Shown: positions 1 through 9,968 of the stretch, one piece after another | Position numbering within the stretch: the stretch's first letter is position 1 | How the letters are laid out: each line of letters begins with the position of its first letter | DNA from: Dermatemys mawii | Lineage: Eukaryota; Chordata; Testudines; Dermatemydidae | Reading direction: 5' to 3' | Assembly (NCBI GenBank): GCA_007922305.1 | Contig: ML677326.1 | Coordinates: 50,624,460-50,688,459, forward strand | Length of the DNA stretch: 64,000 nucleotides | Notes under the pieces: generated by a model | What the model was told of the DNA's origin: nothing | Databases searched by the model: none | What the model saw: only the letters and a program-made list of their open reading frames with translations | Position numbers and translations under genes: made by a program

Positions 1-395
1 CTAGGGGACACCACTCCTGCCCATCCTGGCTAATATCCACTGATGAATGTAATCCTTCATAAATTTATCTAGTTCTTTTTTAAGCTGAAAAGTCTCAGTC
101 TTACTAAACTCTCATATGGATTCTTTGAGTTTTTTTTAATTTTAAATTAAATTAGCAATTGTACAGTATTTCCAAATGTTTGTAATTAGAGTGGACATAG
201 GGCAATTTTTTCAGTAGGTTTCCTTAACTGAACCAACCAAATTTGTCAGCATGCCTGTTTTGCATATACAAAATGGGAACTGAATACAAAAAAAAAAAAA
301 GTTTTCTAGGTATACAGCTTATGCATGAAACAAATATGCTTGCAAATTTGGGTTGTAGTTTCAGAAAAAGTAATTGTATTTTAAATGGAGTTCAG
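1..395. other. AT-rich sequence, no feature
   Basis: AT-rich DNA with short A and T runs (for example 287-300). I see no splice-bounded open frame and no recognisable repeat before the PLE tail that starts near 396. Confidence 0.5.
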
Positions 396-487
396 GTTTC
401 AGAGTGGTAGCCATGTTAGTCTGTATCAGCAGAAACAACGAGGAGTCCTTGTGGCACCTTAGAGACTAACAAATTAATTTGGAGAAG
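396..487 (+). mobile_element. Penelope-like element tail fragment
   Basis: The piece reads ...GTTAGTCTGTATCAGCAG... and then GTGGCACCTTAGAGACTAAC, which is the terminal tail of a PLE family very common in turtle and crocodilian genomes (recognised from memory). It lies on the + strand and stops where a second tail in the same family begins near 488, so the second copy probably inserted into or beside it. Confidence 0.6.
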
Positions 488-1104
488 TGACAAAGAGTCC
501 TGTGGCACCTTAAAGACTAACTGAAATTTTTTCAGAGCATGAGCTTTCGTGGGCTAATACCCACTTCGTCGGATGCATGCAGAGGAAACTACAAGACCAG
601 GTAAAAATACATGAAAAGATGGTGGTTGCCTTACCAAGTGGGAGGTCAGTCTTACAAGAGAATTCAATTAACACTAGGATACCAAGAGAGGAAAAAATCA
701 CTTTTGTGGTGGTAATGAGTGTGGCCCAATTCAAACAGTTGACAAGAAGGTGAGTAACAGTAGAGGGGAGTTAGTATGGGAGAAATTAGGTTTTGTAATG
801 ATCCAACCACTTCCAGTCTTTATCCAGGCCTAATTTGATGGTCTCCAGTTTGCAAATTAATTCCAGTTCTGCAGTTTCATGTTGGAGTCTGTTTTTGAAG
901 TTTTTTTGTTGAAGAATTGCTACTTTTAGGTCTGTTATTGAGTGACTAGGGAGATTGAAGTGTTCTCCTATTGATTTTTGAATGTTATAATTCCTGATGT
1001 CAGATTTGTGTCTATGTATACATTTGTGTAGAGATTGTCCAGTTTGGCCAATGCCAGCAATGCCCCTCTGCCATGTACATGTCACTACAAAAGTGATTTT
1101 TCCT
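488..1104 (-). mobile_element. Penelope-like element, 3' part with decayed GIY-YIG endonuclease
   Basis: On the minus strand the frame at 786-1229 contains GQTGQSLHK, HKSDIRN, GEHFNL and ILQQKNFKNRLQHETAEL, the endonuclease end of a PLE. It matches the better copy at 28 kb almost word for word. Compared with that copy, the YIG core is lost because about 29 bp (1052-1080) is inverted. Bases 1080-1104 are an inverted copy of 685-708. The reverse transcriptase is absent, as expected for a 5'-truncated copy. The tail at 488-580 holds the terminal motif and a hammerhead-like fold. It is not functional. Confidence 0.75.
541..580 (-). ncRNA. hammerhead-like ribozyme motif in PLE tail
   Basis: Read on the minus strand there is CCGACGA, a stem AGTGGG/CCCAC, then GAAA, a 2-bp stem GC/GC around a 4-nt loop, and UC. 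This follows the hammerhead order CUGANGA, stem II, GAAA, short stem III, U-H cleavage site. The core has C in place of the usual U at position 4, so activity may be weak. Hammerhead motifs are established in terminal parts of Penelope-like elements. Stem I pairing is poor here. Confidence 0.5.
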
Positions 1105-4100
1105 TCCAAAACACACACAAAAAAATAGTATGAGGGAACAGAAGTAGAAAAAGGGAGAGGGAGACAAAATAGGAACCGATCAGAAAGACATGAATGCTCC
1201 TCCTGTTCATGCTTAAAAACTATGTACAAAAAGGAGTTGTAGTCCTTTTTCAGAGAGACAGGGACACAGAATCAGTAACATTTTTCTTTGTCTTTTGTAA
1301 ACTAAATAATGTTTAATTTTTTTGTGAATTATGGCCATTGTCAAATTAGCAGAATCACTTTAAAATTGGGTTTAAATATGATTCCATCAAAAATAAATTA
1401 AACATGGTATGATAGACAAGTGTAAATAGGGTTAAACTGTTTCGTAATTCACATAGAAAGAGGGGGTTATCCTAGGTCAAGGGTTGTGGAAGAGTGTACA
1501 ACATAATTGGGCCTTGTTTGTAATGACCATTCAAAAACTAAGTTTTTAAAAGACAATACAGTCTTGGGCCTCCTGTAACTGAGACCAGATTGTACAACTT
1601 TTAATCATGTTTGTGCAATGAGTAGGGCTTGTGCTGTCAGTCTTTTACATTAAAGACTAAACCACCCTTCTTTCAAATATGCAATTACTATCTTCCTCAG
1701 ATTTTTTTCTCTACCATATGTTTTTCATTTGCACTTCTAACAATGTATAGTTAGGTAACAACCCCATTCAGTGTAAATAAGCACTTTTTTTGGTCAAAAC
1801 CAGGGCATGTCATTTGTCATCCAAACTGTAATATGTATGCATATATTTAAAATATGATCACATGTTCAACTACTCCATGTTGTGTTTGCATAAACACAAT
1901 GCTTAAGGAAATAATACTCTGCTATAACTCAGGCATGCTGGAAATAAATAAAAGTAAGCATAAAACTTGTCACAGTAATGTTTTCTCCTGACTTTATTTC
2001 ATTGTTATTCCTGGAAATAGAATATATATTGTGGTAGAATAAACATGAAATCCCCATCTGTGCAGAATTGAGACCAAGATAAAGGAACAAGTTCAGAACA
2101 TGATATAACAATGGGCATATGCAAGAGTATAGGCTTTAACACTCTGTGTTACATGTCACAAAGAAATTCACACAAAAACCCAAGGTGTAACGGTTTCTAG
2201 TTTAACACACTTAGGGTATAAACTAAATTTCTGTTCACTGAAAGAACAGTCCTGTAAAGAGCAAAGAAGGATACTTTTAATTCTCTTGCAGTAAGAAATA
2301 GTTGGGTAACAATCTCCAAAGTGAGAGTGATCACTGTAGGAACAGCAGCTGGAGTCAAGACAGATTTTCAGTGGCAGCTAATTTTTCCTTGCTGAAATAG
2401 TAACACCAAATATTAGTCAACATTAAGGCATAATATAATAGGTGGCAATTTTTGCTGATTATACCCCATGCTGTCTAGCAGGTATTGATTCTGCTGGATA
2501 GAGGTTAAGTGGGTTCTGCTCATAGAGGCAGGTGACTATTTATTGCGCTTGGATATAAGGGAGATAGGAGTAGCTCCAGAGATTAAAAAAAGAATTTAAA
2601 GAATATAAGATAAACCTGCCTAGGTGCTAAGCCTAGGAGCAGTGTGGCCTGGGGAGAAGTCTTGAGCTGAACTATATTACTGTTAAATTCTTTGTTAATG
2701 AACCCTAACCCTCAGGAACAGAGTTAGTTTTTACACTGCAGAGTGTGGGGATTATGTTTTAGAGTAGGTTGAGAAAGATACCTGTTCACACCAACTCTTT
2801 AAAAAAAAATCAGCTGATCGGTATATCACTATCACTTAATTCCCCCCCACCTCAACAATTCCCCAAGGATGATATAAAACATGCTATTAGTGGAAGCCAT
2901 TAAAATTATTCATTATTTAATACATTTATCCCTTGCAGTTAAGATGTCCAGGCTATTTTCCAGTATTCCCCATTTTAAATACAACCAATATAATAAATAC
3001 CATGATAATTATTTTTAATTTGTTAAGTGCTGATGATACACTAAGAGCTGTGAGATGCAAAAAGGCAATCTCTGCCACAAGAAGCACACTACTTAGACTG
3101 CTAATGAGAGGATACAATACCGTCAGCAAAGGAAGGAGTTAAAGGACTACCTTAAAAAAAAAAAAAAGATCTCTTCTGCACATCCTTGAACGGAAATGAA
3201 GTTTTAAATGACGTGGGCTAGTATTTCAGGAATAAGTGAGTCTAAAAAGAGGGATTTAAACGACGGTAGTCATTTCAGTCTGGTTTCCTGGAACTGGATG
3301 GTTGTTCAGTGCTATGGGCAGGATGGAAGACAGCACAAAAATGGGAGCAGGCGAAGACAAGAAAGAAGGCATGATTCTGGTATAATTGGTGGAAAGAGGG
3401 GAACACACATAGTATGAATCAAACTCTGAGATACAGGGCTGGTGGAAAACTGTGCAAGTCCTTGAAAATCCTAAAATGAGAACATGTAGTAAACATCAGT
3501 TTTAACGGTGCCAATACCATTACTGTTTAATAAACAATGGCATGTACAATATATAAAAATGACAATCTGCTTAAAATGGTATGTTTGCATATATAAATGC
3601 TGTACATAAAGCTGCTCAAAACATTTGTAGTCAGATCTTCTTTGTCTATTCAATAATGGCCAATCTACAAACCCTTACTGAATGAGGAACAGCTTATGAA
3701 TGGACTAACTTAAAAAGTTAATAAATTATACACTTCATAAAACATGCATAAATTAAATAACCATTGTGTGTCATATTAAAACATTTCACAGGCATGTGAA
3801 TAATGAGTAGGCAAAGGCTAGAGAACCAATTATGAGAGAATTACTTATTTTTTATTTAATTACTCATGGTCTCACCTCTGCTTATTTATTTATTTTAAAC
3901 TGTGTAATGTTACTTCTCACCTGCTCTCCCTCCACCCCTCAATTTGCAGAAGCTCTCTACAATAAATGCCCAATAGCTTCTGGGCTTCACAGCTTATTTG
4001 CCTAATTGTGCATCCCTTGTGGATTTTTTTTCATAATACTTTATAGATCTAATTTAAATACTTTTACAAATTCATCAAATACATTCTCTGAGGCACATTT

Positions 4101-4249
4101 ATTGAGCTTACTTTTAAAACTTTAATGAATTCTCCCGATATGTAATTTTATACTCAGCATCATGATTTGAATTAAATATTATAGGAAAAGGTGTTCATTA
4201 TTGGATGTGACTTATAATTAGACTGACAGCTCATTTTCCTTGGGGACTC
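1105..4249. other. AT-rich intergenic or intronic sequence
   Basis: About 3.1 kb of AT-rich DNA. The 60-70 codon frames here (1929-2111, 2933-3142, 3208-3417, 3471-3653) lack domain signatures or convincing splice contexts. The only structure I can suggest is a weak old-repeat match near 3005-3090. Confidence 0.5.
3005..3090 (+). repeat. possible ancient L2/MIR-like fragment
   Basis: The order 'ATTATTTTTAATTTGTTAAG' followed by GTGCTGATGATACACTAAGAGCTGTGAG and a C-rich AATCTCTGCC resembles the tail of old amniote LINE2/MIR-type repeats (TTAAGTGC... GCTGT... CTGCC). The match is loose. Confidence 0.25.
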
Positions 4250-4497
4250 TTAGGGTATGGCTATACCACCCTACCGGATTGGCGGGTAGTGCTCAATGTA
4301 TAGGGGATTGATTTATCGCCTCTCATCTAGATCAACTACTGTACTCCACCTCAGTAAGAGGAGGAAGCGGAGTCCATGGGGGAACGGCTGCAGCTGACTC
4401 ATCACTATGGGGACAGCCAGGTAGCTGAAGTTGCGTATCTTAGGTCAACCCCCAACCCCAGTCCTTCGTTTCCAATTCAGTGTAAAGACCAATACCT
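4250..4497. mobile_element. Harbinger-like non-autonomous DNA transposon, short copy
   Basis: The left end TAGGGTATGGCTATACCAC and the right end CAGTGTAAAGACCAATACC are degraded forms of the GGGCTTGTCTACAC / GTGTAGAC...CCC terminal inverted repeats seen in several elements here. Internal words such as GGGGATTGATTTATCGCCT, GCGGAGTCCATGGGGG and AGCTGAAGTTGCGTATCTTA are typical of a high-copy turtle family. No coding sequence. Target duplication is not clear. Confidence 0.65.
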
Positions 4498-5374
4498 GTC
4501 TACTGAAAAACTGCTATAAAGGCAACAAGTAATTAAGGGCCGTCATTCTTAGCTGTAGATAGTCTGGGACTAACTGTTAAATATAACCCTTACAAGGGCA
4601 AAAAACGTCCTGTTATAACTTCATATACTCAGCAATGGAAGGTTGGTGGACCTTCTACACAACTTAGCAATATATTGATATGAAGCGATGACCTGGTTCT
4701 CAAAGCACCACTTTTAAAGCTTGAGACTGATTGCTAAACTTCATCTATTTAACAACAGTTTCAATGATACACAGAGAACTGACTGCAAAGAAATGAAAGC
4801 CACTCATATTTCACTAAAACATATTCAGAATTCCTATAATATGTACAAAATACAGAAGTAATATATTTACATCTGAAGTTTTTTTTAATCCTCTGGGATA
4901 ATCAAACATAACTAAAATGCTGAGAAAAGTATGGCATGGACCACATGTCAGTAATACAAGATTTACAGGTTTTTAAAGTTGCATGCATGTGCGAGTACTG
5001 TCCAACTATGACCGTATATTTATGTGATCTTACATGAATAGTTCTTTAATGTTGGCTATATCCAATTTGCCTGGAGCAGGGCTCTGTATAACAGGAAAGT
5101 GCAAGAGAAAGTGAAAATAACAGATAAATGCTAAGACATTTTCAATTTACATGCACTCCTCACTACACTACTACTGCATTTAGGAGCAAGATGAATATTC
5201 CACTCTCTCCAAGGTAAAGAAACTAATTTTATAACCATTACACTCCCTCACCACCCCTCCCCCCACCAAGTAATATAGATAGAAGTGACTTACACAGTAA
5301 CCGCATAACCATTTTTTGTTTTGTATTCTAGTTTTCTGCTAAAGCATCAGGCTTTCTTGTTATCTATTTTGTAG
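4498..5374. other. AT-rich sequence upstream of candidate gene
   Basis: I see no repeat family or exon here. A first exon ending in phase 1, if exon 1b below is internal, would lie here or outside the window, but I could not find it. Confidence 0.4.
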
Positions 5375-5445
5375 GTACTTCAGCTACTATGGTGCCTGAT
5401 ATTAACGTCCTGGATCTGCCTGAGTTGGACAAGTTGAAGAAGATA
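5375..5445 (+). CDS. candidate exon 1 of unrecognised gene
   Basis: A T-rich tract ends in TTTTGTAG at 5374; a second AG lies 9 nt further on (5382-5383), so either acceptor keeps the frame. The ATG at 5389 is a possible start. Read through, the frame gives MVPDINVLDLPELDKLKKI, leucine- and lysine-rich, likely helical at its end. The donor ATA|GTAACG is only moderate. The exon ends in phase 0, matching the next one. Whether the ATG is the true start is unknown. Confidence 0.45.
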
Positions 5446-5933
5446 GTAACGATGTCTAGCGCTTCCATTATTTTATTGACTTACAGAAATATTTTATTTT
5501 TATATTAAAAACAATGACTTCCTAGCAGGATCACCATTGTTCCAATTCCCAACTTCACAAAGCAAATGAAACTTTCCAAAATGTTTAAATATAGCCTTTT
5601 TTAAATTGAGGCACCATATTTCATTAATTCTAATAGATGGAGCCCGTAACATCCTCTTGCTCATTTAATGTATTCAGGAAGACAAACCTTTAGAGACTAA
5701 GTTACTCCATGGGACATGTCTGAACACCCAAGTGAAAAATCACCCCATGAAAGGTAATGGGGCTAGTCAGTTAATAGAGGAAAGAGCTTGTAAAACTGTT
5801 CTAACAGCTTTTTTCCTATATAAATCACACTTTTCTTTCATTTAACAACACTGCAATACAAGAGGGTGACAGCTGTGAATATGACAAAAATCTTTCATAA
5901 AAACAATTTTTATACTATAACTTAATTTTTCAG

Positions 5934-6029
5934 ACTAATGTCCCAAGCACTAAGCCTAACATACTGCTTTCAGCAAATGCAAGATTGAAAGAAGCCATTT
6001 CTAATGATGTCTGCTACAAGAAGTCAAAG
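5934..6029 (+). CDS. candidate exon 2 of unrecognised gene
   Basis: Acceptor CTTAATTTTTCAG, donor AAG|GTACTG, length 96 nt (phase 0 to 0). Only one of the three frames is open, giving 32 residues that include STKPNILLSANARLKEAISN and end CYKKSK. Composition is polar and basic, consistent with real coding sequence and unlike the surrounding AT-rich DNA. Confidence 0.55.
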
Positions 6030-6698
6030 GTACTGTTTGCAATAGCTTTTATCTCCACTAAGATTTATGGTTTGATTCTGTGAGGTTCTGAGTGCTTTCT
6101 TGGAACTGCTGAGCCTTCTAGATTCTCATGAATTCACTGGGTCTGGAGGCAGCTCAGTATCTGACAGTATCAGGATTTTCAGGAGTGAGGCACAATCTTA
6201 TTTCTTATGACTTTGCTGTCTCTCTAAACACCGACCCACTCAAACTCCCAATGAGTTTTGGAGGAGAGAAACCAGTTTATCCCACTCAAACCTTGTTTTC
6301 CCATGCTTCCCATTTATTTTTCTGTCAACATGACAAGCAGAGCTGAAGCACAAATTTGTAAAGCATCTACTAACAAAGACTGGACTGGTAAATTAATCTG
6401 CTATATAAAACCAATGACTGCCTCAGAAAAGTAATAGATTGCTAATCATTCACATGCCCTACATATGAGCTGCTTTAGGTACCAAAACATCACAATTTGT
6501 ATTTTGGATGTCAAGAAAAAAAAGAGGAAGTAGCTAATTTTTCAGCCTGAGGAGTACTCAAGTTACCCATCAGAATTAGATTTTTTTAAAGCTATTTTCT
6601 TATTTATAAGAAAGCACTTAATTTTCTTACATCAGTTTAGTGCTCCAACAGGAACAGGTTGAAATCCTAAGAGATTGATACCCTGTGTTTATCCACAG

Positions 6699-6786
6699 AA
6701 CTGGTATAGCACAAACAGCAGCAATGCTCATATAATTATGGTGACAAGAGCCATGACAGATAGCCGCAGAAAGAAGATTCACTAGG
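6699..6786 (+). CDS. candidate exon 3, contains in-frame TAG
   Basis: Acceptor TTTATCCACAG; donor AGG|GTGCTC. The length of 88 nt carries phase 0 to phase 1, exactly what exon 4 needs. The frame begins NWYSTNSSNAHIIMVTRAMT and ends RRKKIH followed by TAG at 6783-6785, four bases before the donor. An alternative donor at 6741 (ATG|GTGACA) would put exon 4 in a frame with an early stop, so the 88-nt form fits better. Confidence 0.5.
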
Positions 6787-7043
6787 GTGCTCTGGCAGTG
6801 TTTCAGCTGTACTTCTAAGGGCTATATGGCTGGCTCAGCCACTAGAGACATTTAGGAACATGTTTTCAAAGGGACTTGGGTGCCTACTGTGATTTTCAAA
6901 ATTCCCTAAGAAAGTCAGGCAACTAACTCCTATTGCGGTCTCTCTAGATGGTCAAGAAGGATATCAATTATTGTTAACTGTTATGAAAGCTTATGAAGTG
7001 GGTATCTTTCAGTTAGGAACTGGATTAAAATGATCCCCACCAA

Positions 7044-7573
7044 CAGGGCCAGTGCAAGGATATTTCATGCCCTAGGTGAAACTTTCACCTTGCTCCTCCC
7101 CCTCCGGCCCGGGGAGCCCTGCGGCAGCTCCCTGCCCCCCTCCACCTAGGGAGACCCCCTGCAGCAGCTCCCTGACCCCCGCCCCCGCACTCAGGGGGCC
7201 CCCCTTGCGGCAGCTCCTCACTCCAGCTCACCTCGGCTCCACCTCCTTCCCTGAGCACGCCAGCGCCGCTCCACGTCTCCTGCCTCCCAGGCTTGCAGCA
7301 TCAATCAGCTGTTTGGTGCGGCAAACCTGGGAGGGGAGGAAAATTAGAGCGGGGCGGCATGCTCAGGGAAGAAGGCGGAGTGGAGGTGAGCTGGGGTGGG
7401 GAGCGGTTACTCTGCGCGTCCCCCCCATTACTTGCTGCAGGCGGCCCTCCCCACACCTCTCTGCTGCAGCTCACCTCCGCTCGACAACCTCCCCTGAGCG
7501 TGCTTTTTGGTGCCCCCAACCACTTGGCACCCTAGGCGGTCACCTGGTTCGTTTAGTGGTTGCACCAGCCCTG
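7044..7573. mobile_element. hAT-like non-autonomous DNA transposon with perfect 8-bp target duplication
   Basis: The element starts CAGGGCCAGTGCAAGG and ends with the inverse of CAGGGCTGGTGCAACC. It is flanked on both sides by CCCACCAA (7036-7043 and 7574-7581), the 8-bp duplication expected of hAT transposons. Its 530-bp interior is GC-rich and proline/arginine-rich on translation, which creates the overlapping open frames at 7076-7622. None of these resembles a transposase. It sits in intron 3 of the candidate gene. Confidence 0.85.
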
Positions 7574-8744
7574 CCCACCAACTCATTTCACATAAGGCAC
7601 CACAGAAATGACTGTTAGGCATTTATCCTTATTTTAATTAATGACACAGAATTGAAGTCTTTGTATTCATTATCACACAGTCCTGTAGTGACACCATACA
7701 ACATACATATGCATTTCATGCATTTTAATGATTGTGTTTCCAAATCAGATTAAAGTGATTATTAACACCACATTGGATTTTTTTCCCCAGATTCCTCCTC
7801 TCTCCTATGGCATGAGACAGGGCAGAATTAAGTTTGTTTGGCTGACTTAATTGTAACATTTCTTATCACAATATGTTTGGATTTATTTTAAAGTGTAACC
7901 TTAATTCTAAATTTCCTGGATTCATACCAGTTGGTTTTGGGATAAAAACAACATCCCGATAATATTTTTTTTACAGTTAAATATCTGATACACAACTGTA
8001 ATCACATTTTCACAATTTTTGTCCAGGAACTTCCTTATTTCTAAAAATTGTTGTGCACAAACACTAAACAAGAAACCCAGAAAGAATGCTACCCTGGGAC
8101 AGTTCTAAGATAGGTATGGTATGTAATTTTAATCTTAAATCATTTTTATCTAACTTTTAAAGACATATTCATGGGTATACCCGAGCAGTGCATAACAGAC
8201 AGGAAATATGGGTCATGGCTGCTTTGCATCATCAAAGCAACACAAAGTAGCTTAGGTGGTGAATCTAGTCCTTAATTTATTAGGGAGACTGGTCTAAGGT
8301 GTTAGACTTATCTGTGATGTTAGACTGAACCTGTCTGTATCATATAAAAGAACAATAATTAAATAGATCATTAATAACTTGCTTTATTACAATGTAATTT
8401 ATATGCACATGATTTTAATTTGTTTAACAATATGGAAAGTTTCAAATGTGTGCACTATTCCATTGTTAAAATCACTAAGGACAAAGAAATGACATACAGA
8501 TGCTACATTTCTTAAAGGGCCCAGATTTTAATTAATTTTAAAACCTAATTATTGGATTTACTTGTAAATTCTCAGAAAATTCATTTTGTGCTAAAAAAAA
8601 ATTACTATAATCTACAATCAAGTTTTCCTAACCAGCTGCCTCAGAGAAATTCTCAGTTTCTGAGGTTCAGAAAAACCATCCACAAATGAAAAACCCTGAA
8701 AGAGAAGAAAACAGAAACCAATAGGAAAGACAATTATGGAACAA

Positions 8745-8980
8745 AAATGGAGATGGCTGGGGCACACAAGGAAGACAGACCTGAATAAAATACGATAGGC
8801 ATTGGATTGGAACTTCCAGGGCAAGAGGTCATGAGGTAGGCCACAGATAACATGAAAACACACAATTGAAGCAGAATTGAAAGCTATCAAAATGACTTGG
8901 GAAGAAAGTAACATTGCAGCAGGAGACAAGCAAAGACAGAAGGCAGTGGTACATGGCTAACGTTCCACACGGAATAGAAG
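8745..8980 (+). pseudogene. decayed non-LTR retrotransposon, C-terminal tail of reverse transcriptase
   Basis: The + frame from 8745 reads KWRWLGHTRKTDLNKIR, then after a stop ALDWNFQGKRS, GRPQIT, KHTIEAELKAIKMTWEE and GDKQRQKAVVHG. The order W-GH-RK, ALxWxxxGKR, GRPxxTW, E-LK--TWEE, A-D-Q-W is the conserved tail after the reverse transcriptase of several LINE groups. Four stops interrupt it (TAG, TGA, TGA, TAA); two or three could come from CGA or TGG by transition. The rest of the element is not recognisable. Clade is uncertain. Confidence 0.6.
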
Positions 8981-8989
8981 CATATAAAT

Positions 8990-9034
8990 GAGAGAGAGAG
9001 AGAAAGAGAGAGGGAGGGAGGAAGGGAGGGAGGG
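8990..9034. repeat. GA-rich simple repeat
   Basis: AG and GGGA-type purine tract next to the LINE tail. It explains the serine/proline-rich frame on the other strand (8829-9107). Confidence 0.85.
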
Positions 9035-9968
9035 AAAGTCTTGAAGAACTAATGCTGTAATTTGGGGGTGAATATGCTAAATTTGTCATACAAAACAAAG
9101 AAATCAAATCTCTAATTTAAGTGCAAAATGGAAAGATAGAGTCATGGCTGGTGCCTCCACTAATACTCTGGGCAATGCAATAATCTTGAGGAAAATTATG
9201 TGAATTCTTGTACAACAATTAGTTTTTCAATCTGTTTCTTTAAAAATCCTAGTGGCATAGTTTTTCAATACCAGGGAAGTTATTAAGCAGATTTTTTAAG
9301 CTGGATTTCAAAATTAAACATCTATTATTTATAAGGTAGAACTTTTGACCAATCAGGCTCCTTCAGAAGGATTTCATGGATAATATAGATATTAATTTTA
9401 AATTTCTACAAGGCTAACAAACTGTATTTTTCTTAACTGGCAGCGTAACTCTTGAAGCTGTCTAAATAAATTATAGAAATAAATTCAATAGCAGTGATTT
9501 AAGAGCTTTGGTTTATTGTTGAAACAGTATGAAGAAAGGAAGTTAATAGTTTTTTTTTTCCATTTGAGCTTTTTGGGGGGACTTGATCTATTGTACAATA
9601 GTCCATAACTATACTGATTGTAAAAGAATTAATTAATCCTGTGTTACAGTACATTCTCAGGCATACCCAAACTTATATTTTATACTTTTTGAGGCATTGA
9701 CAATGGATTGGTAGAGGGAAAAAAGTACATTTCACTGATATCAAAATGACTTTTCACAGGACATACACTGTTCAACTGAAGGGCCATAACTAGCTTAAAG
9801 TAGTCTGTGAAGCTAGAAGATCTGCAGTCCTGCTATACTGTGCCACTGAAAAGGCTAATCAACTCTTTTGGGAATAAACTTCCATCTGTTGTACCAATGC
9901 TTTTAGGCAGTTCAGGTAGTCCTTTCTCCAAAGCAGAATGCTTAACTCTGCCTATGCCAAGAGACTTA

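Noticed and set aside
7076..7622. Overlapping open frames up to 180 codons on both strands
   Set aside because: They lie within a GC-rich hAT-like element; long frames on several strands at once are what GC-rich DNA gives, and no domain is visible.
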